Positions 8,468 through 17,984 of a stretch of DNA of 64,000 nucleotides are shown one piece after another. The DNA lies in NCBI RefSeq assembly GCF_002242805.1, contig NZ_MCGQ01000034.1, forward strand, positions 263,242 through 327,241. The letters are read 5' to 3'. This DNA comes from Streptomyces diastatochromogenes. Lineage in GTDB: Bacteria; Actinomycetota; Actinomycetes; Streptomycetales; Streptomycetaceae. Both the position numbers and the translations under genes were made by a program. The notes beneath the pieces are model-generated. The model was not told where the DNA came from, did not search any database, and saw nothing but the letters and a program-made list of their open reading frames with translations. Position 1 is the stretch's first letter. Every line of letters starts with the position of its first letter.

Positions 8468-9586
8468 ATGAGCAGTACAGAACTCCGTCACACCGCGCTG
8501 GACGCACTCCATCGCTCGCTCGGTGCGACGATGACCGACTTCGCCGGCTGGGACATGCCCCTGCGCTACGGCTCCGAGCGCGACGAGCACCTCGCGGTGC
8601 GCACGAAGGCCGGCCTCTTCGACCTCTCCCACATGGGCGAGATCACCGTGACCGGCCCCGAGGCGGCCGCCCTCCTGAACTTCGCCCTGGTCGGCAACAT
8701 CGCCTCCGTCGGCGTCGGCCGCGCCCGCTACACCATGATCTGCCAGGCCGACGGCGGCATCCTGGACGACCTGATCGTCTACCGGCTCGCCGAGACCGAG
8801 TACATGGTGGTCGCCAACGCCTCCAACGCCCAGGTGGTGCTGGACGCGCTGACCGAGCGTGCCGCGGGCTTCGACGCCGAGGTGCGCGACGACCGTGACG
8901 CGTACGCGCTGATCGCGGTCCAGGGCCCCGAGTCCCCCGGCATCCTGAAGTCCCTCACCGACGCCGACCTGGACGGCCTGAAGTACTACGCGGGCCTGCC
9001 CGGCACGGTCGCCGGTGTCCCCGCCCTGATCGCCCGCACCGGCTACACCGGCGAGGACGGCTTCGAGCTGTTCGTGAAGCCCGAGCACGCCGTGGAGCTG
9101 TGGCAGGCGCTGACCAAGGCCGGCGAGGGCGTCGGCCTGGTGCCCTGCGGCCTGTCCTGCCGGGACACCCTGCGCCTGGAGGCGGGCATGCCGCTGTACG
9201 GGCACGAGCTGACCACGTCGCTGACCCCGTTCGACGCCGGGCTGGGCCGGGTGGTGAAGTTCGAGAAGGAGGGCGACTTCGTGGGCCGCGAGGCGCTCAC
9301 CGAGGCCGCCGCCAAGGCCGAGGCGAACCCGCCGCGGGTGCTCGTCGGCCTGATCGCCGAGGGCCGCCGGGTGCCGCGCGCCGGGTACGCCGTCGTCGCG
9401 GGCGGCGAGGTGATCGGCGAGGTCACCTCCGGCGCCCCCTCCCCCACCCTGGGCAAGCCGATCGCCATGGCGTACGTCGACGCGGCACACGCGGCGCCGG
9501 GCACCGAGGGCGTCGGCGTGGACATCCGGGGCAGCCACGAGCCGTACGAGGTCGTGGCGCTGCCGTTCTACAAGCGCCAGAAGTAG
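8468..9586 (+). CDS. gcvT: Aminomethyltransferase, glycine cleavage system T protein
   Basis: A 372-residue T-protein that moves the methylene group from aminomethyl-lipoyl GcvH to tetrahydrofolate, releasing ammonia. Recognisable segments are TDFAGWDMPLRYG near the start, GLFDLSHMGE, and GYTGEDGFEL around residues 192-201, plus the C-terminal barrel domain. I chose ATG 8468 because the upstream ATG at 8420 lies inside the riboswitch. gcvH and glyA follow at once; the P protein gene is not in this window. Regulation is by the glycine riboswitch directly upstream. Confidence 0.96.
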   Translation: MSSTELRHTALDALHRSLGATMTDFAGWDMPLRYGSERDEHLAVRTKAGLFDLSHMGEITVTGPEAAALLNFALVGNIASVGVGRARYTMICQADGGILDDLIVYRLAETEYMVVANASNAQVVLDALTERAAGFDAEVRDDRDAYALIAVQGPESPGILKSLTDADLDGLKYYAGLPGTVAGVPALIARTGYTGEDGFELFVKPEHAVELWQALTKAGEGVGLVPCGLSCRDTLRLEAGMPLYGHELTTSLTPFDAGLGRVVKFEKEGDFVGREALTEAAAKAEANPPRVLVGLIAEGRRVPRAGYAVVAGGEVIGEVTSGAPSPTLGKPIAMAYVDAAHAAPGTEGVGVDIRGSHEPYEVVALPFYKRQK

Positions 9587-9702
9587 ACACTGGGCGCGGT
9601 CCGTACCGAGTACGTGACCCTGCGCACACTTCCCCTGCTCACCAGCAGTTCCAGTAGTCCCCCATTCATCAGCACTCCCGCGCGTACAGGAGAATTCAGG
9701 CC

Positions 9703-10080
9703 ATGAGCAACCCCCAGCAGCTGCGCTACAGCAAGGAGCACGAGTGGCTGTCGGGCGCCGAGGACGGCGTCTCGACGGTCGGCATCACGGAGCACGCGGC
9801 CAACGCGCTCGGCGATGTCGTCTTCGTCCAGCTCCCGGAGGTCGGTGACACCGTGACCGCGGGCGAGTCCTGCGGCGAACTGGAGTCGACCAAGTCGGTC
9901 AGTGACCTGTACGCCCCCGTGACCGGTGAGATCACCGCCGTCAACCAGGACGTCGTCGACGACCCGTCGCTGGTGAACTCGGCCCCCTTCGAGGGCGGCT
10001 GGCTGTTCAAGGTACGCATCACGGACGAGCCGGCCGACCTGCTCTCCGCCGACGAGTACACCGCTTTCACCGCCGGCTGA
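9703..10080 (+). CDS. gcvH: Glycine cleavage system H protein
   Basis: A 125-residue lipoyl carrier protein. The lipoylation site is Lys64 in GELESTKSVSDLY. The ATG at 9703 is preceded by AGGAGAATTC at normal spacing. It shuttles the aminomethyl and reduced lipoyl groups between the P, T and L proteins. It lies ~115 bases after gcvT and 14 bases before glyA, so glycine cleavage and hydroxymethyl transfer are probably co-expressed. Confidence 0.96.
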   Translation: MSNPQQLRYSKEHEWLSGAEDGVSTVGITEHAANALGDVVFVQLPEVGDTVTAGESCGELESTKSVSDLYAPVTGEITAVNQDVVDDPSLVNSAPFEGGWLFKVRITDEPADLLSADEYTAFTAG

Positions 10081-10094
10081 GGAGTCGTAGCCGT

Positions 10095-11375
10095 ATGACT
10101 GTCCTGAACACGTCCCTGCACGAGCTGGACCCGGAGATCGCCGCCGCGGTCGACGCCGAGCTGAACCGCCAGCAGTCGACCCTGGAGATGATCGCCTCCG
10201 AGAACTTCGCGCCGCTCGCGGTGATGGAGGCCCAGGGCTCGGTCCTGACCAACAAGTACGCCGAGGGCTACCCGGGCCGCCGCTACTACGGCGGCTGCGA
10301 GCACGTCGACGTCGCCGAGCAGATCGCCATCGACCGGATCAAGGAGCTGTTCGGCGCCGAGTATGCCAACGTGCAGCCCCACTCCGGCGCCTCCGCGAAC
10401 CAGGCGGCGCTGTTCGCGCTGGCCCAGCCCGGGGACACCATCCTCGGCCTGGACCTGGCGCACGGCGGCCACCTGACCCACGGGATGCGGCTGAACTTCT
10501 CCGGCAAGCAGTTCAACGTGGTCGCTTACCACGTGGACGTCGAGACCGGCCTGGTCGACATGGCCGAGGTCGAGCGCCTGGCCAAGGAGCACCGCCCGAA
10601 GGTGATCATCGCGGGCTGGTCGGCGTACCCGCGTCAGCTGGACTTCGCCGAGTTCCGCCGGATCGCCGACGAGGTCGAGGCGTACCTGTGGGTCGACATG
10701 GCGCACTTCGCGGGCCTGGTCGCCGCGGGTCTGCACCCGAACCCGGTGGAGTACGCGGACGTCGTCACCTCCACCACCCACAAGACGCTGGGCGGACCGC
10801 GCGGCGGCATCATCCTCGCGAAGAAGGACTTCGCGAAGAAGCTGAACTCGTCCGTCTTCCCGGGCTTCCAGGGCGGCCCCCTGGAGCACGTGATCGCGGC
10901 CAAGGCGGTCTCCTTCAAGGTCGCCGCCTCGGAGGACTTCAAGGAGCGCCAGCGCCGTACGGTGGAGGGTGCGCGCATCCTCGCCGAGCGGCTGACCTCG
11001 GCCGACGCCCGCGAGGCCGGCGTGAACGTGCTCTCCGGCGGCACGGACGTGCACCTGATCCTGGTCGACCTGCGCGAGTCCGAGCTGGACGGCCAGCAGG
11101 CCGAGGACCGTCTCCACGAGGTCGGCATCACGGTCAACCGCAACGCCGTCCCGAACGACCCGCGTCCCCCGATGGTCACCTCGGGCCTGCGGATCGGCAC
11201 GCCCGCCCTGGCGACCCGCGGCTTCACGGCCGAGGACTTCGCCGAGGTCGCGGACGTGATCGCCGAGGCACTCAAGGCGCCCTCTCCCTTCGGGGAGGCC
11301 GACGCGGAAGGCCTGAAGGCCCGGGTCAAGGCCCTGGCCGACAAGCACCCGCTGTACCCCGGTCTGAACAAGTAG
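10095..11375 (+). CDS. glyA: Serine hydroxymethyltransferase
   Basis: A 426-residue PLP enzyme interconverting glycine plus methylene-tetrahydrofolate with serine plus tetrahydrofolate. The PLP lysine is Lys230 in TSTTHKTLGGPRGG, and the substrate region SENFAP and the YAEGYPGRRYYGGCE stretch are present near the N-terminus. The start ATG at 10095 has GGAG upstream. With gcvT/gcvH before it and sdaA after it, it couples glycine breakdown to serine formation and then deamination to pyruvate. Confidence 0.96.
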   Translation: MTVLNTSLHELDPEIAAAVDAELNRQQSTLEMIASENFAPLAVMEAQGSVLTNKYAEGYPGRRYYGGCEHVDVAEQIAIDRIKELFGAEYANVQPHSGASANQAALFALAQPGDTILGLDLAHGGHLTHGMRLNFSGKQFNVVAYHVDVETGLVDMAEVERLAKEHRPKVIIAGWSAYPRQLDFAEFRRIADEVEAYLWVDMAHFAGLVAAGLHPNPVEYADVVTSTTHKTLGGPRGGIILAKKDFAKKLNSSVFPGFQGGPLEHVIAAKAVSFKVAASEDFKERQRRTVEGARILAERLTSADAREAGVNVLSGGTDVHLILVDLRESELDGQQAEDRLHEVGITVNRNAVPNDPRPPMVTSGLRIGTPALATRGFTAEDFAEVADVIAEALKAPSPFGEADAEGLKARVKALADKHPLYPGLNK

Positions 11376-11388
11376 TTCCTTTTCGAGA

Positions 11389-11422
11389 GGTGCCCCACAC
11401 ACTGGAAGGTGAGTGGGGCACC
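11389..11422 (+). terminator. Perfect hairpin between glyA and sdaA
   Basis: A 10-bp perfect stem (GGTGCCCCAC and GTGGGGCACC) with a 14-base loop starts 14 bases after the glyA stop. No long T tract follows, so it may act as a partial terminator, processing site or mRNA stabiliser that sets the ratio of glyA to sdaA. The sdaA ribosome-binding site lies ~25 bases further on. Confidence 0.6.
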
Positions 11423-11458
11423 CTCCCCCCGCACCACCCCCGCATTGAGGAGTTCCCC

Positions 11459-12826
<1,368 letters not shown>

Positions 12827-12948
12827 GACGGCTGGACGCCGCCGTACGCACTGCATCCGGAGGCTGATGTTCCCCCCGGGTCTACCGCACAGTAACCGCT
12901 TTCTCCTACGCTGCCGCCAACTCGGCGACAGCGAAGGGAAATTGACCC

Positions 12949-13980
12949 ATGCGGGTTCTGGGGCGGATGGCGGCGCTCGTGGGCGCGGCGGCGATGCTGG
13001 TGGCGATACCGGGCAACGCCCGGGCGGCGTCGCCGAAGTTCTCCGAGACGACGACGATCGGCACGCACAACGCGTACGAGAAGGGCAAGTACACGTACTG
13101 GGCGCAGGCGTTGGACTCGGGGGCCTCGCTGCTGGAGCTGGACGTGTACGCGGACAGTGTCAGCAGGCGGTGGCGGGTGAGCCACGACAAGCCGCTGGCC
13201 AACGACAACAACTGCGAGTACGCGGACGAGCCGAGCGAGCTGTACAGCAAGGACCGCAACCAGGACCTCGGCAGCTGCCTGGACAACATGGCGGCCTGGA
13301 ACCAGCTCCACCCGGACCACGCCCCGATCGTCGTCAAGGTCGAGATGAAGGCCGGCTTCAACAACGACGCCGGGCTCGGCCCCGACGAGTTCGACACCCT
13401 GGTGTCGAAGAAGCTGGGCAGCAGCGTCTACAAGCCGTCCGACCTGCTGGGCGGTTCGTACTCCTCGCTGGACGCCGCCGCGAAGGCGAACGCCTGGCCC
13501 ACCCGTGACGCGCTCAAGGGCAAGTTCGTCTTCGAGCTGATCCCCGGCACGGTCGAGGAGAGCAACCCCCTCGACTCGTACTGGACGGACGAGGAGTACG
13601 GCGACCACCTGCGCGACCTGTACGCGGCGGGGAGGATCGGCGAGGCGCAGGCCTTCCCGGCCGTGCTCGGCGCCGCGAACGGCGACCCGCGCACCAGCCG
13701 TTACGACGCCTCGATCCGCCCCTGGTTCGTGTTCTTCGACGGTGACGCGGCGACGTACGTGAACAGCGGCTACGACACGTCCTTCTACTCGACGAACCAC
13801 TACATCCTGATCATGACGGACGCGTACGGCGTGTCCCCGGCGATCTCCTCCACCAACCCCACGGACGCCGAGGTCGCCGCCCGGCTGGCCCTGCTGGCCA
13901 AGGACCACGCGAGCATCATCACCTCGGACTGGTCGGCCAAGTCGGCGTCGGTACTGGGGTCGGTGGCGACGCGGGGCTGA
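12949..13980 (+). CDS. Secreted phosphatidylinositol-specific phospholipase C-like protein
   Basis: A 343-residue exported protein. A signal peptide ends at about residue 26 (NARA, then ASPKF). The mature protein opens with TIGTHNAYEKG and then LELDVYAD and RVSHDKPL, the pattern of Ca2+-dependent PI-PLC-like phosphodiesterases, with His of THNAY and SHD as likely catalytic residues. It ends with a TIM-barrel-like segment IITSDW. AAGGGA lies ~10 bases before the ATG. The substrate could be a phospholipid or another phosphodiester, and assignment beyond the superfamily is inference. Confidence 0.8.
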   Translation: MRVLGRMAALVGAAAMLVAIPGNARAASPKFSETTTIGTHNAYEKGKYTYWAQALDSGASLLELDVYADSVSRRWRVSHDKPLANDNNCEYADEPSELYSKDRNQDLGSCLDNMAAWNQLHPDHAPIVVKVEMKAGFNNDAGLGPDEFDTLVSKKLGSSVYKPSDLLGGSYSSLDAAAKANAWPTRDALKGKFVFELIPGTVEESNPLDSYWTDEEYGDHLRDLYAAGRIGEAQAFPAVLGAANGDPRTSRYDASIRPWFVFFDGDAATYVNSGYDTSFYSTNHYILIMTDAYGVSPAISSTNPTDAEVAARLALLAKDHASIITSDWSAKSASVLGSVATRG

Positions 13981-14020
13981 CATCGCGGCCGACATTTCGG
14001 GTGCAGCGGCCGAACTCCCG

Positions 14021-14067
14021 TGTCAAGGTGGGGTGTACAAGCGTCAACTCCTGTCACCCCACTGACA
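14021..14067 (+). promoter_or_regulatory. Long inverted repeat just upstream of the GH25 gene
   Basis: The arms TGTCA..GTGGGGTG (14021-14035) and CACCCCACTGACA (14055-14067) pair over 13 bp with a two-base AG bulge. The repeat starts 40 bases after the PI-PLC stop and ends 19 bases before the lysozyme ATG, with the AAGGGAG ribosome site between. It may be the PI-PLC terminator, an operator, or an RNA structure affecting lysozyme translation. Confidence 0.45.
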
Positions 14068-14086
14068 CCCAAGGGAGTCCCCCCTC

Positions 14087-14644
14087 ATGCTGCATGGCAT
14101 CGACGTCAGCGCGTTCCAGTCGTCGTCGTACGACACGGACGGCCTCTCCTTCGTCTTCATCAAGGCGACGGAGGGGCGTTCGTACGTCAACCCGAGACTC
14201 ACGGCCCAGACCAAGCACGGCCGCGACGCGGGACTCGTCGTCGGCTTCTACCACTTCCTGTGGCCGGGCCACGTCACCGCCCAGGCCGAGTACTTCGTCG
14301 AGCACGCCCCGGAGAAGGCGGGCGACCTGCTCGCCGTCGACTGGGAGACGACCAGCGACGGCACGCACGCCAGCAACGCGGAGAAGGACCTGTTCATCCG
14401 GACGGTGAAGGAACTCCGGCCCCACAACAAGGTGTTGCTCTACGCCAACCGGGAGTACTGGCTCAACGTGGACGTCACCTCCTACGCCGGCGACGGCCTG
14501 TGGATCGCCGACTACGTGAGCGCGGGCCACCCCCGCATCAAGGCCAAGTGGCGCATCCACCAGTACAGCAGTGAGCCGCACGACAAGGACGTGGCCGCGT
14601 TCGCGGACCGGGACGCGCTGCGGGAGTGGGCCGCGGGGGACTGA
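14087..14644 (+). CDS. GH25 family lysozyme (N,O-diacetylmuramidase-like)
   Basis: A 185-residue single-domain glycoside hydrolase family 25 protein. The catalytic-site residues Asp6 (HGIDVSAFQ), Asp85 and Glu87 (LAVDWETT) are present, along with GFYHFLWPG and WRIHQYSS. GH25 enzymes cleave the beta-1,4 bond between N-acetylmuramate and N-acetylglucosamine in peptidoglycan. No signal peptide is visible with this ATG, although the substrate is outside; release by lysis or a non-classical route would be needed. The start is well supported by AAGGGAG. Confidence 0.88.
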   Translation: MLHGIDVSAFQSSSYDTDGLSFVFIKATEGRSYVNPRLTAQTKHGRDAGLVVGFYHFLWPGHVTAQAEYFVEHAPEKAGDLLAVDWETTSDGTHASNAEKDLFIRTVKELRPHNKVLLYANREYWLNVDVTSYAGDGLWIADYVSAGHPRIKAKWRIHQYSSEPHDKDVAAFADRDALREWAAGD

Positions 14645-14652
14645 GGCCGGAG

Positions 14653-15315
14653 TCAGCCGCGGAAGTCCGCCGGCCGCTCCGGGGAGGCCTCCGCCAGGGC
14701 CTTCTGTACGGCCTCCAGGCCCGCTTGCAGGCCGTACACCGGGGTGCCCGGCTGCTGGCGCCAGGAGTCGTCGAGGCCGCCCGCGTCGATCGTGTCGAAG
14801 CCCAGTTCGTCGATGAGGTCGCGGACGACCCGCTTGGCGGCCTGGTCGTCGCCGGCCACCGGCAGGGCCAGCCGCTCGGGGTCGCCGGCCGGGCGGGGGC
14901 GGTCCAGGATGTCCTGGGCGTAGGTGCCGTTGAAGGCCTTGATCACGGGGTGTCCGAGGTGCCGTTCGGTCCAGCGGCTCTCGGTCAGGCCCTCGTCCTC
15001 GATGCCGGCGATCCGGCCGTCGCGCTGCTGCGGGTAGTAGTTGTTGGTGTCGATCACGGCGACGCCCTCGGCCGCGCCGTCCAGCAGGCCGGAGGGGAGG
15101 TCGGGGACCCTGTTCAGGGGGACGGTGACCACGACGACCTGGGCGCCCTTCGCGGCCTCCGTCGCCGGGACCGGGGTCGCGCCGGTCTCCTCGGCCAGCT
15201 CCTTCAGCGTCTCGGGGCCTCGGGAGTTGGCCACGGACACGTCGTGGCCGAGGGCGGTGAGCCGCCGGGTCAGGTTGCCGCCGATGTTGCCCGCGCCGAT
15301 GATGCCGATCTTCAT
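14653..15315 (-). CDS. NADPH-dependent F420 reductase-type oxidoreductase
   Basis: A 220-residue Rossmann protein starting MKIGIIGAGNIGGNLTRRL, with the dinucleotide-binding GxGxxG and the ANSRGP segment that usually contacts the NADP phosphate in F420H2:NADP oxidoreductase relatives. Further features are VVVVTVPL and KAFNGTYAQD. The ATG at 15315 has GGAAGG seven bases upstream, so I reject the longer open frame to 15444. Whether it uses F420 or another acceptor is unclear. It converges with the GH25 gene, only 8 bases apart. Confidence 0.8.
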   Translation of the reverse strand: MKIGIIGAGNIGGNLTRRLTALGHDVSVANSRGPETLKELAEETGATPVPATEAAKGAQVVVVTVPLNRVPDLPSGLLDGAAEGVAVIDTNNYYPQQRDGRIAGIEDEGLTESRWTERHLGHPVIKAFNGTYAQDILDRPRPAGDPERLALPVAGDDQAAKRVVRDLIDELGFDTIDAGGLDDSWRQQPGTPVYGLQAGLEAVQKALAEASPERPADFRG

Positions 15316-15418
15316 GACTGACCTTCCGATGATCGATGCATGTGCATGATTCATCGGCGACAACCTCAGGGGCCCCGGGACTATTCCGGACACTGCGGCA
15401 GACGTGGCTGCCCGCGCC

Positions 15419-16018
15419 CTACTCCCCCGCCTCCCGCCCCGCACGCAGCAGATCCAGCGTCCGCCCCAGCTCCTCGCGCAGTGCCTCGGCGGCAGCCCGC
15501 GCGTCGCCCGCCACGACCGCTCGGACGAGGGCGTCGTGGGTGTCGTCGCCGGTGTTCGGGTCGTGTGCGCGCAGGCCGGTCAGGGCGAGGAGGTCGATGA
15601 GGCCGGCTCGCAGGGAGGGGATGAACTCCTCGAACAGGGCGGTCAGGAGTGGGTTGTGCGCGGCCGTGACCACCGCCGCGTGCAGGGCGATGTCCACGTC
15701 GACGAAGGCCGCGTCGCCCGCCGCCGAGGCCGTGCGGCGGCCCTCCAGCGCGGCGGTCAGGGTGGTGACGTCCTCCGCGGTGCGGCGCTCGGCCGCGAGT
15801 GCGGCGGCCTGTACCTCGACGCCCATGCGGACCTCGTAGACGTCCGTCACGGCGGCCCGGCGCAGCCGCGTGGGCCAGTCCTCGACGGGTTCGGTCGCGA
15901 GGACGAAGACACCGGAGCCGTGGCGCGGCTGGACGAGCCCGGCGCCGGCCAGCGCGCGCAGGGCCTCGCGGACCGTGGAGCGGCCCACGCCCAGCTCCTT
16001 CGCGCTGTCCGCGGTGAA
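15419..16018 (-). pseudogene. GntR-family (FCD-type) regulator lacking its 5' end
   Basis: The frame reads RFTADSAKELGVGRSTVREALRAL, the second half of a GntR winged helix-turn-helix, then the wing (RHGSGVFV) and an FCD ligand-binding domain (LHAAVVTAAHNPLL, DDTHDALVRAVVAGD). The first helix region is missing. Reading upstream by hand, the frame is open to a TGA at ~16117 but has no ATG, GTG or TTG before the GTG at 15988, which lies inside the recognition helix. The terminator of the EF-hand gene sits where the 5' end should be. A 189-residue product from GTG 15988 could still be made, but would lack half the DNA-binding domain. Confidence 0.6.
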
Positions 16019-16064
16019 CCGGGCGACGCCGCGATGACGGTCGTCGCGCGCACCGCATGACGAA

Positions 16065-16096
16065 GGGGGTGCCCCTCCGCACGGACGGGCACCCCC
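16065..16096 (-). terminator. Hairpin terminator of the EF-hand gene
   Basis: A 10-bp perfect stem, GGGGGTGCCC with GGGCACCCCC, with a 12-base loop begins 10 bases after the EF-hand stop codon on the minus strand. Its far side abuts the truncated GntR gene. Confidence 0.75.
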
Positions 16097-16106
16097 TCGG
16101 TCACGG

Positions 16107-16319
16107 TCACTTGTTCAGGTGGGCCCAGAACTCGTCGAACGACAGGACCTTGTCGCCGTTGAGGTCGCGCTGCTTGATGATGGCCTCGGCGACCGACTCG
16201 GTGACGTTCCAGTCGCCCCCCTGCGCCAGGGCGTGCGCGAACTCCGCCGCGGTGATGAATCCGTCACCGTCCGCGTCGATCCGCTGGAACTGCTTGCGTG
16301 CTTCCTCGATGTCCGCCAC
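16107..16319 (-). CDS. Small EF-hand calcium-binding protein
   Basis: A 70-residue protein with two canonical EF-hand loops. Residues 15-26 read DADGDGFITAAE and residues 52-63 read DLNGDKVLSFDE, each with acidic or Asn ligands at loop positions 1, 3 and 5 and Glu at 12. The C-terminal WAHLNK is typical of Streptomyces calmodulin-like proteins. I chose GTG 16319 (VADIEEARK) because AGGGG lies eight bases upstream; an ATG at 16349 would add ten residues. It is probably a cytosolic Ca2+ sensor or buffer. Confidence 0.88.
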   Translation of the reverse strand: MADIEEARKQFQRIDADGDGFITAAEFAHALAQGGDWNVTESVAEAIIKQRDLNGDKVLSFDEFWAHLNK

Positions 16320-16378
16320 CGATCCGCCCCTTTTGCTCGTGTTTCTCATGCCGTGCTGGCGTACTGACGCAGGTCAGA

Positions 16379-17290
16379 TTAACGGCCCGCTCGAACACGG
16401 AGTGCGGCGACCACCCACGCGAAGTCCTCGGCGTGCGGAGGTGCGGGCTGCCGGTTCACGACGGCGAGCAGTTCGCGGTAGCGGGCGACCCGCTCGTTGA
16501 AGCCCGCCGTCATACGGTCCAGCACGGCGGTCCGGTCCGCGTCGCCGAACAGGTCCCGCAGCACCTCCTCGGCCTCGGGCGCCGCCGGGGCGATGCCGCG
16601 CTCCCGCGCCGGGCCCACCAGCTCCACCAGCCGCCTGGCGAACCACAGGGACTGCCCGCGCGGCGCGTCGGGCCCCCGGTCGGCGGCGTTGAACTCGACC
16701 GCCCGGCGCATCTGCGCCCGGAACTCCGGGTCCTGGAGCATCTCGGCCAGCTCCACCCAGGCGTCGACCTGCTCCGGCGTCGGGTTCTCCGCCAGGTCCA
16801 CGGCGGTGCGCCGCATCCGCTCCCGGATGTCCGGGTCGATCGTGTCGAGGCCGTGCAGCGTCTCGGCCACGAACTCCTCCATGATCCGCTGCCGCTCGGC
16901 AGCCGACAGTCGGGCCAGTTTGTTCGTCAAGGTCATCTCCTCCGCGGTCGAACCTCGTCGTGCCACGCTCGACAGCACCGCCCGCGTCACCTTCAGTGAC
17001 CGGATCTGCGCGTCCAGCGCCGCCACATGGGTGGCCGCGACCTCGGCCACGGTCCGCTCGCCGGTCAGCACCCGGCGCACGTCCTCTAGGCCGAGCCCCA
17101 GCTCGCGCAGGGTGCGGATCAGCTCCAGGCGGGCCACGGACGCGGCGTCGTAGAGCCGGTAGCCGCCCGCGGACCGGCCCACCGGGGGCAGGACGCCCTC
17201 GTCGGACCAGTAGCGGATGGTGCGAACCGTCAGGCCGGTGGCCCGGGCCAGCTCGCCGATGGTGAAAAGTCCGGTGCCGTCGTCGATCAC
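16379..17290 (-). CDS. MerR family transcriptional regulator
   Basis: A 303-residue regulator. The N-terminal winged helix is classic MerR: FTIGELARATGLTVRTIRYWSDEGVLPP followed by GGYRLYD and a dimerisation helix with LRELGLGLEDVRRVL. The long C-terminal half is helical and unlike metal-binding MerR tails, with no conserved cysteines, so a small organic effector or none is likely. The GTG start at 17290 lies 46 bases from the divergent acetyltransferase gene. MerR proteins usually act at such a divergent promoter, so the acetyltransferase is a likely target (inference). Confidence 0.85.
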   Translation of the reverse strand: MIDDGTGLFTIGELARATGLTVRTIRYWSDEGVLPPVGRSAGGYRLYDAASVARLELIRTLRELGLGLEDVRRVLTGERTVAEVAATHVAALDAQIRSLKVTRAVLSSVARRGSTAEEMTLTNKLARLSAAERQRIMEEFVAETLHGLDTIDPDIRERMRRTAVDLAENPTPEQVDAWVELAEMLQDPEFRAQMRRAVEFNAADRGPDAPRGQSLWFARRLVELVGPARERGIAPAAPEAEEVLRDLFGDADRTAVLDRMTAGFNERVARYRELLAVVNRQPAPPHAEDFAWVVAALRVRAGR

Positions 17291-17336
17291 GTCTGCGAGT
17301 CTGGGCCTTCCAGTCGGTGGAGACTCAAGGAGCGGT

Positions 17337-17984
17337 GTGGAGACCTTGCGGGACATTCTCGACGCGGCGGCGCAGGGCGTCTTCCCACCGGCGGACGGCG
17401 GTACGACGGTCGTGCCCCAGCCCTCGCCCCGGGACGCCGGTGTCCTGGCCTTCACGGCCCACTCGGTCGTGTTCACCGACGAGGATCCGGACTGGGTGCA
17501 CGAGACGCTGCGCGCGGTCACCGAGGAGTGCGACGCGCTGGCCGCCACGATGAACGCGCGCTTCCTGACCGCGCTGATGGACCGCACGGGGCGCCGTACG
17601 GACACGATCGACGTGATGGTCGTCGGGTCACCGCTGCCGGGCCGTCCGGCGCTCGCGCTGCGGGAGATCGCCGACCCGTCCCATCCGCGGGTGGTCAGCT
17701 CGCGCCTGCGGCGCGACGACGTCCGGGTGTGGGCCGCGGACGGCGGAGTGCTGGTGCTGGGGCGCGGGGTGGCGGGCCGGCTGGAGGCGGCGGTCGAGGT
17801 GGACGACGCGGTACGGCACCGGGGGCTGGGCCGGGCCCTGGTGACGGCGGCGCGGCAGCTGGCCGGCGAGCCGGTGTGGGCCCAGGTGTCGGCGGGGAAC
17901 GCCCGCAGTCTGCGGGCGTTCCAGGCGGCCGGGTACCGTCCGGTGGGCTCTGAGGTGCTGCTTCAGCGGAAGATACCGGTGTGA
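17337..17984 (+). CDS. GNAT family N-acetyltransferase
   Basis: A 215-residue protein. Its C-terminal half has the GNAT core: EVDDAVRHRGLGRALVTAARQLA, giving the acetyl-CoA pyrophosphate loop (RHRGLGRAL), then QVSAGNARSLRAFQAAGYRPVGSE. The N-terminal ~100 residues (GVLAFTAHSVVFTDEDP, LAATMNARFLTALMDRTGR) form a separate actinobacterial domain. GTG 17337 has AAGGAG at good spacing. It is divergent from the MerR gene, and its 3' end overlaps the beta-propeller gene tail-to-tail by 22 bases. The acceptor substrate is unknown. Confidence 0.83.
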   Translation: METLRDILDAAAQGVFPPADGGTTVVPQPSPRDAGVLAFTAHSVVFTDEDPDWVHETLRAVTEECDALAATMNARFLTALMDRTGRRTDTIDVMVVGSPLPGRPALALREIADPSHPRVVSSRLRRDDVRVWAADGGVLVLGRGVAGRLEAAVEVDDAVRHRGLGRALVTAARQLAGEPVWAQVSAGNARSLRAFQAAGYRPVGSEVLLQRKIPV

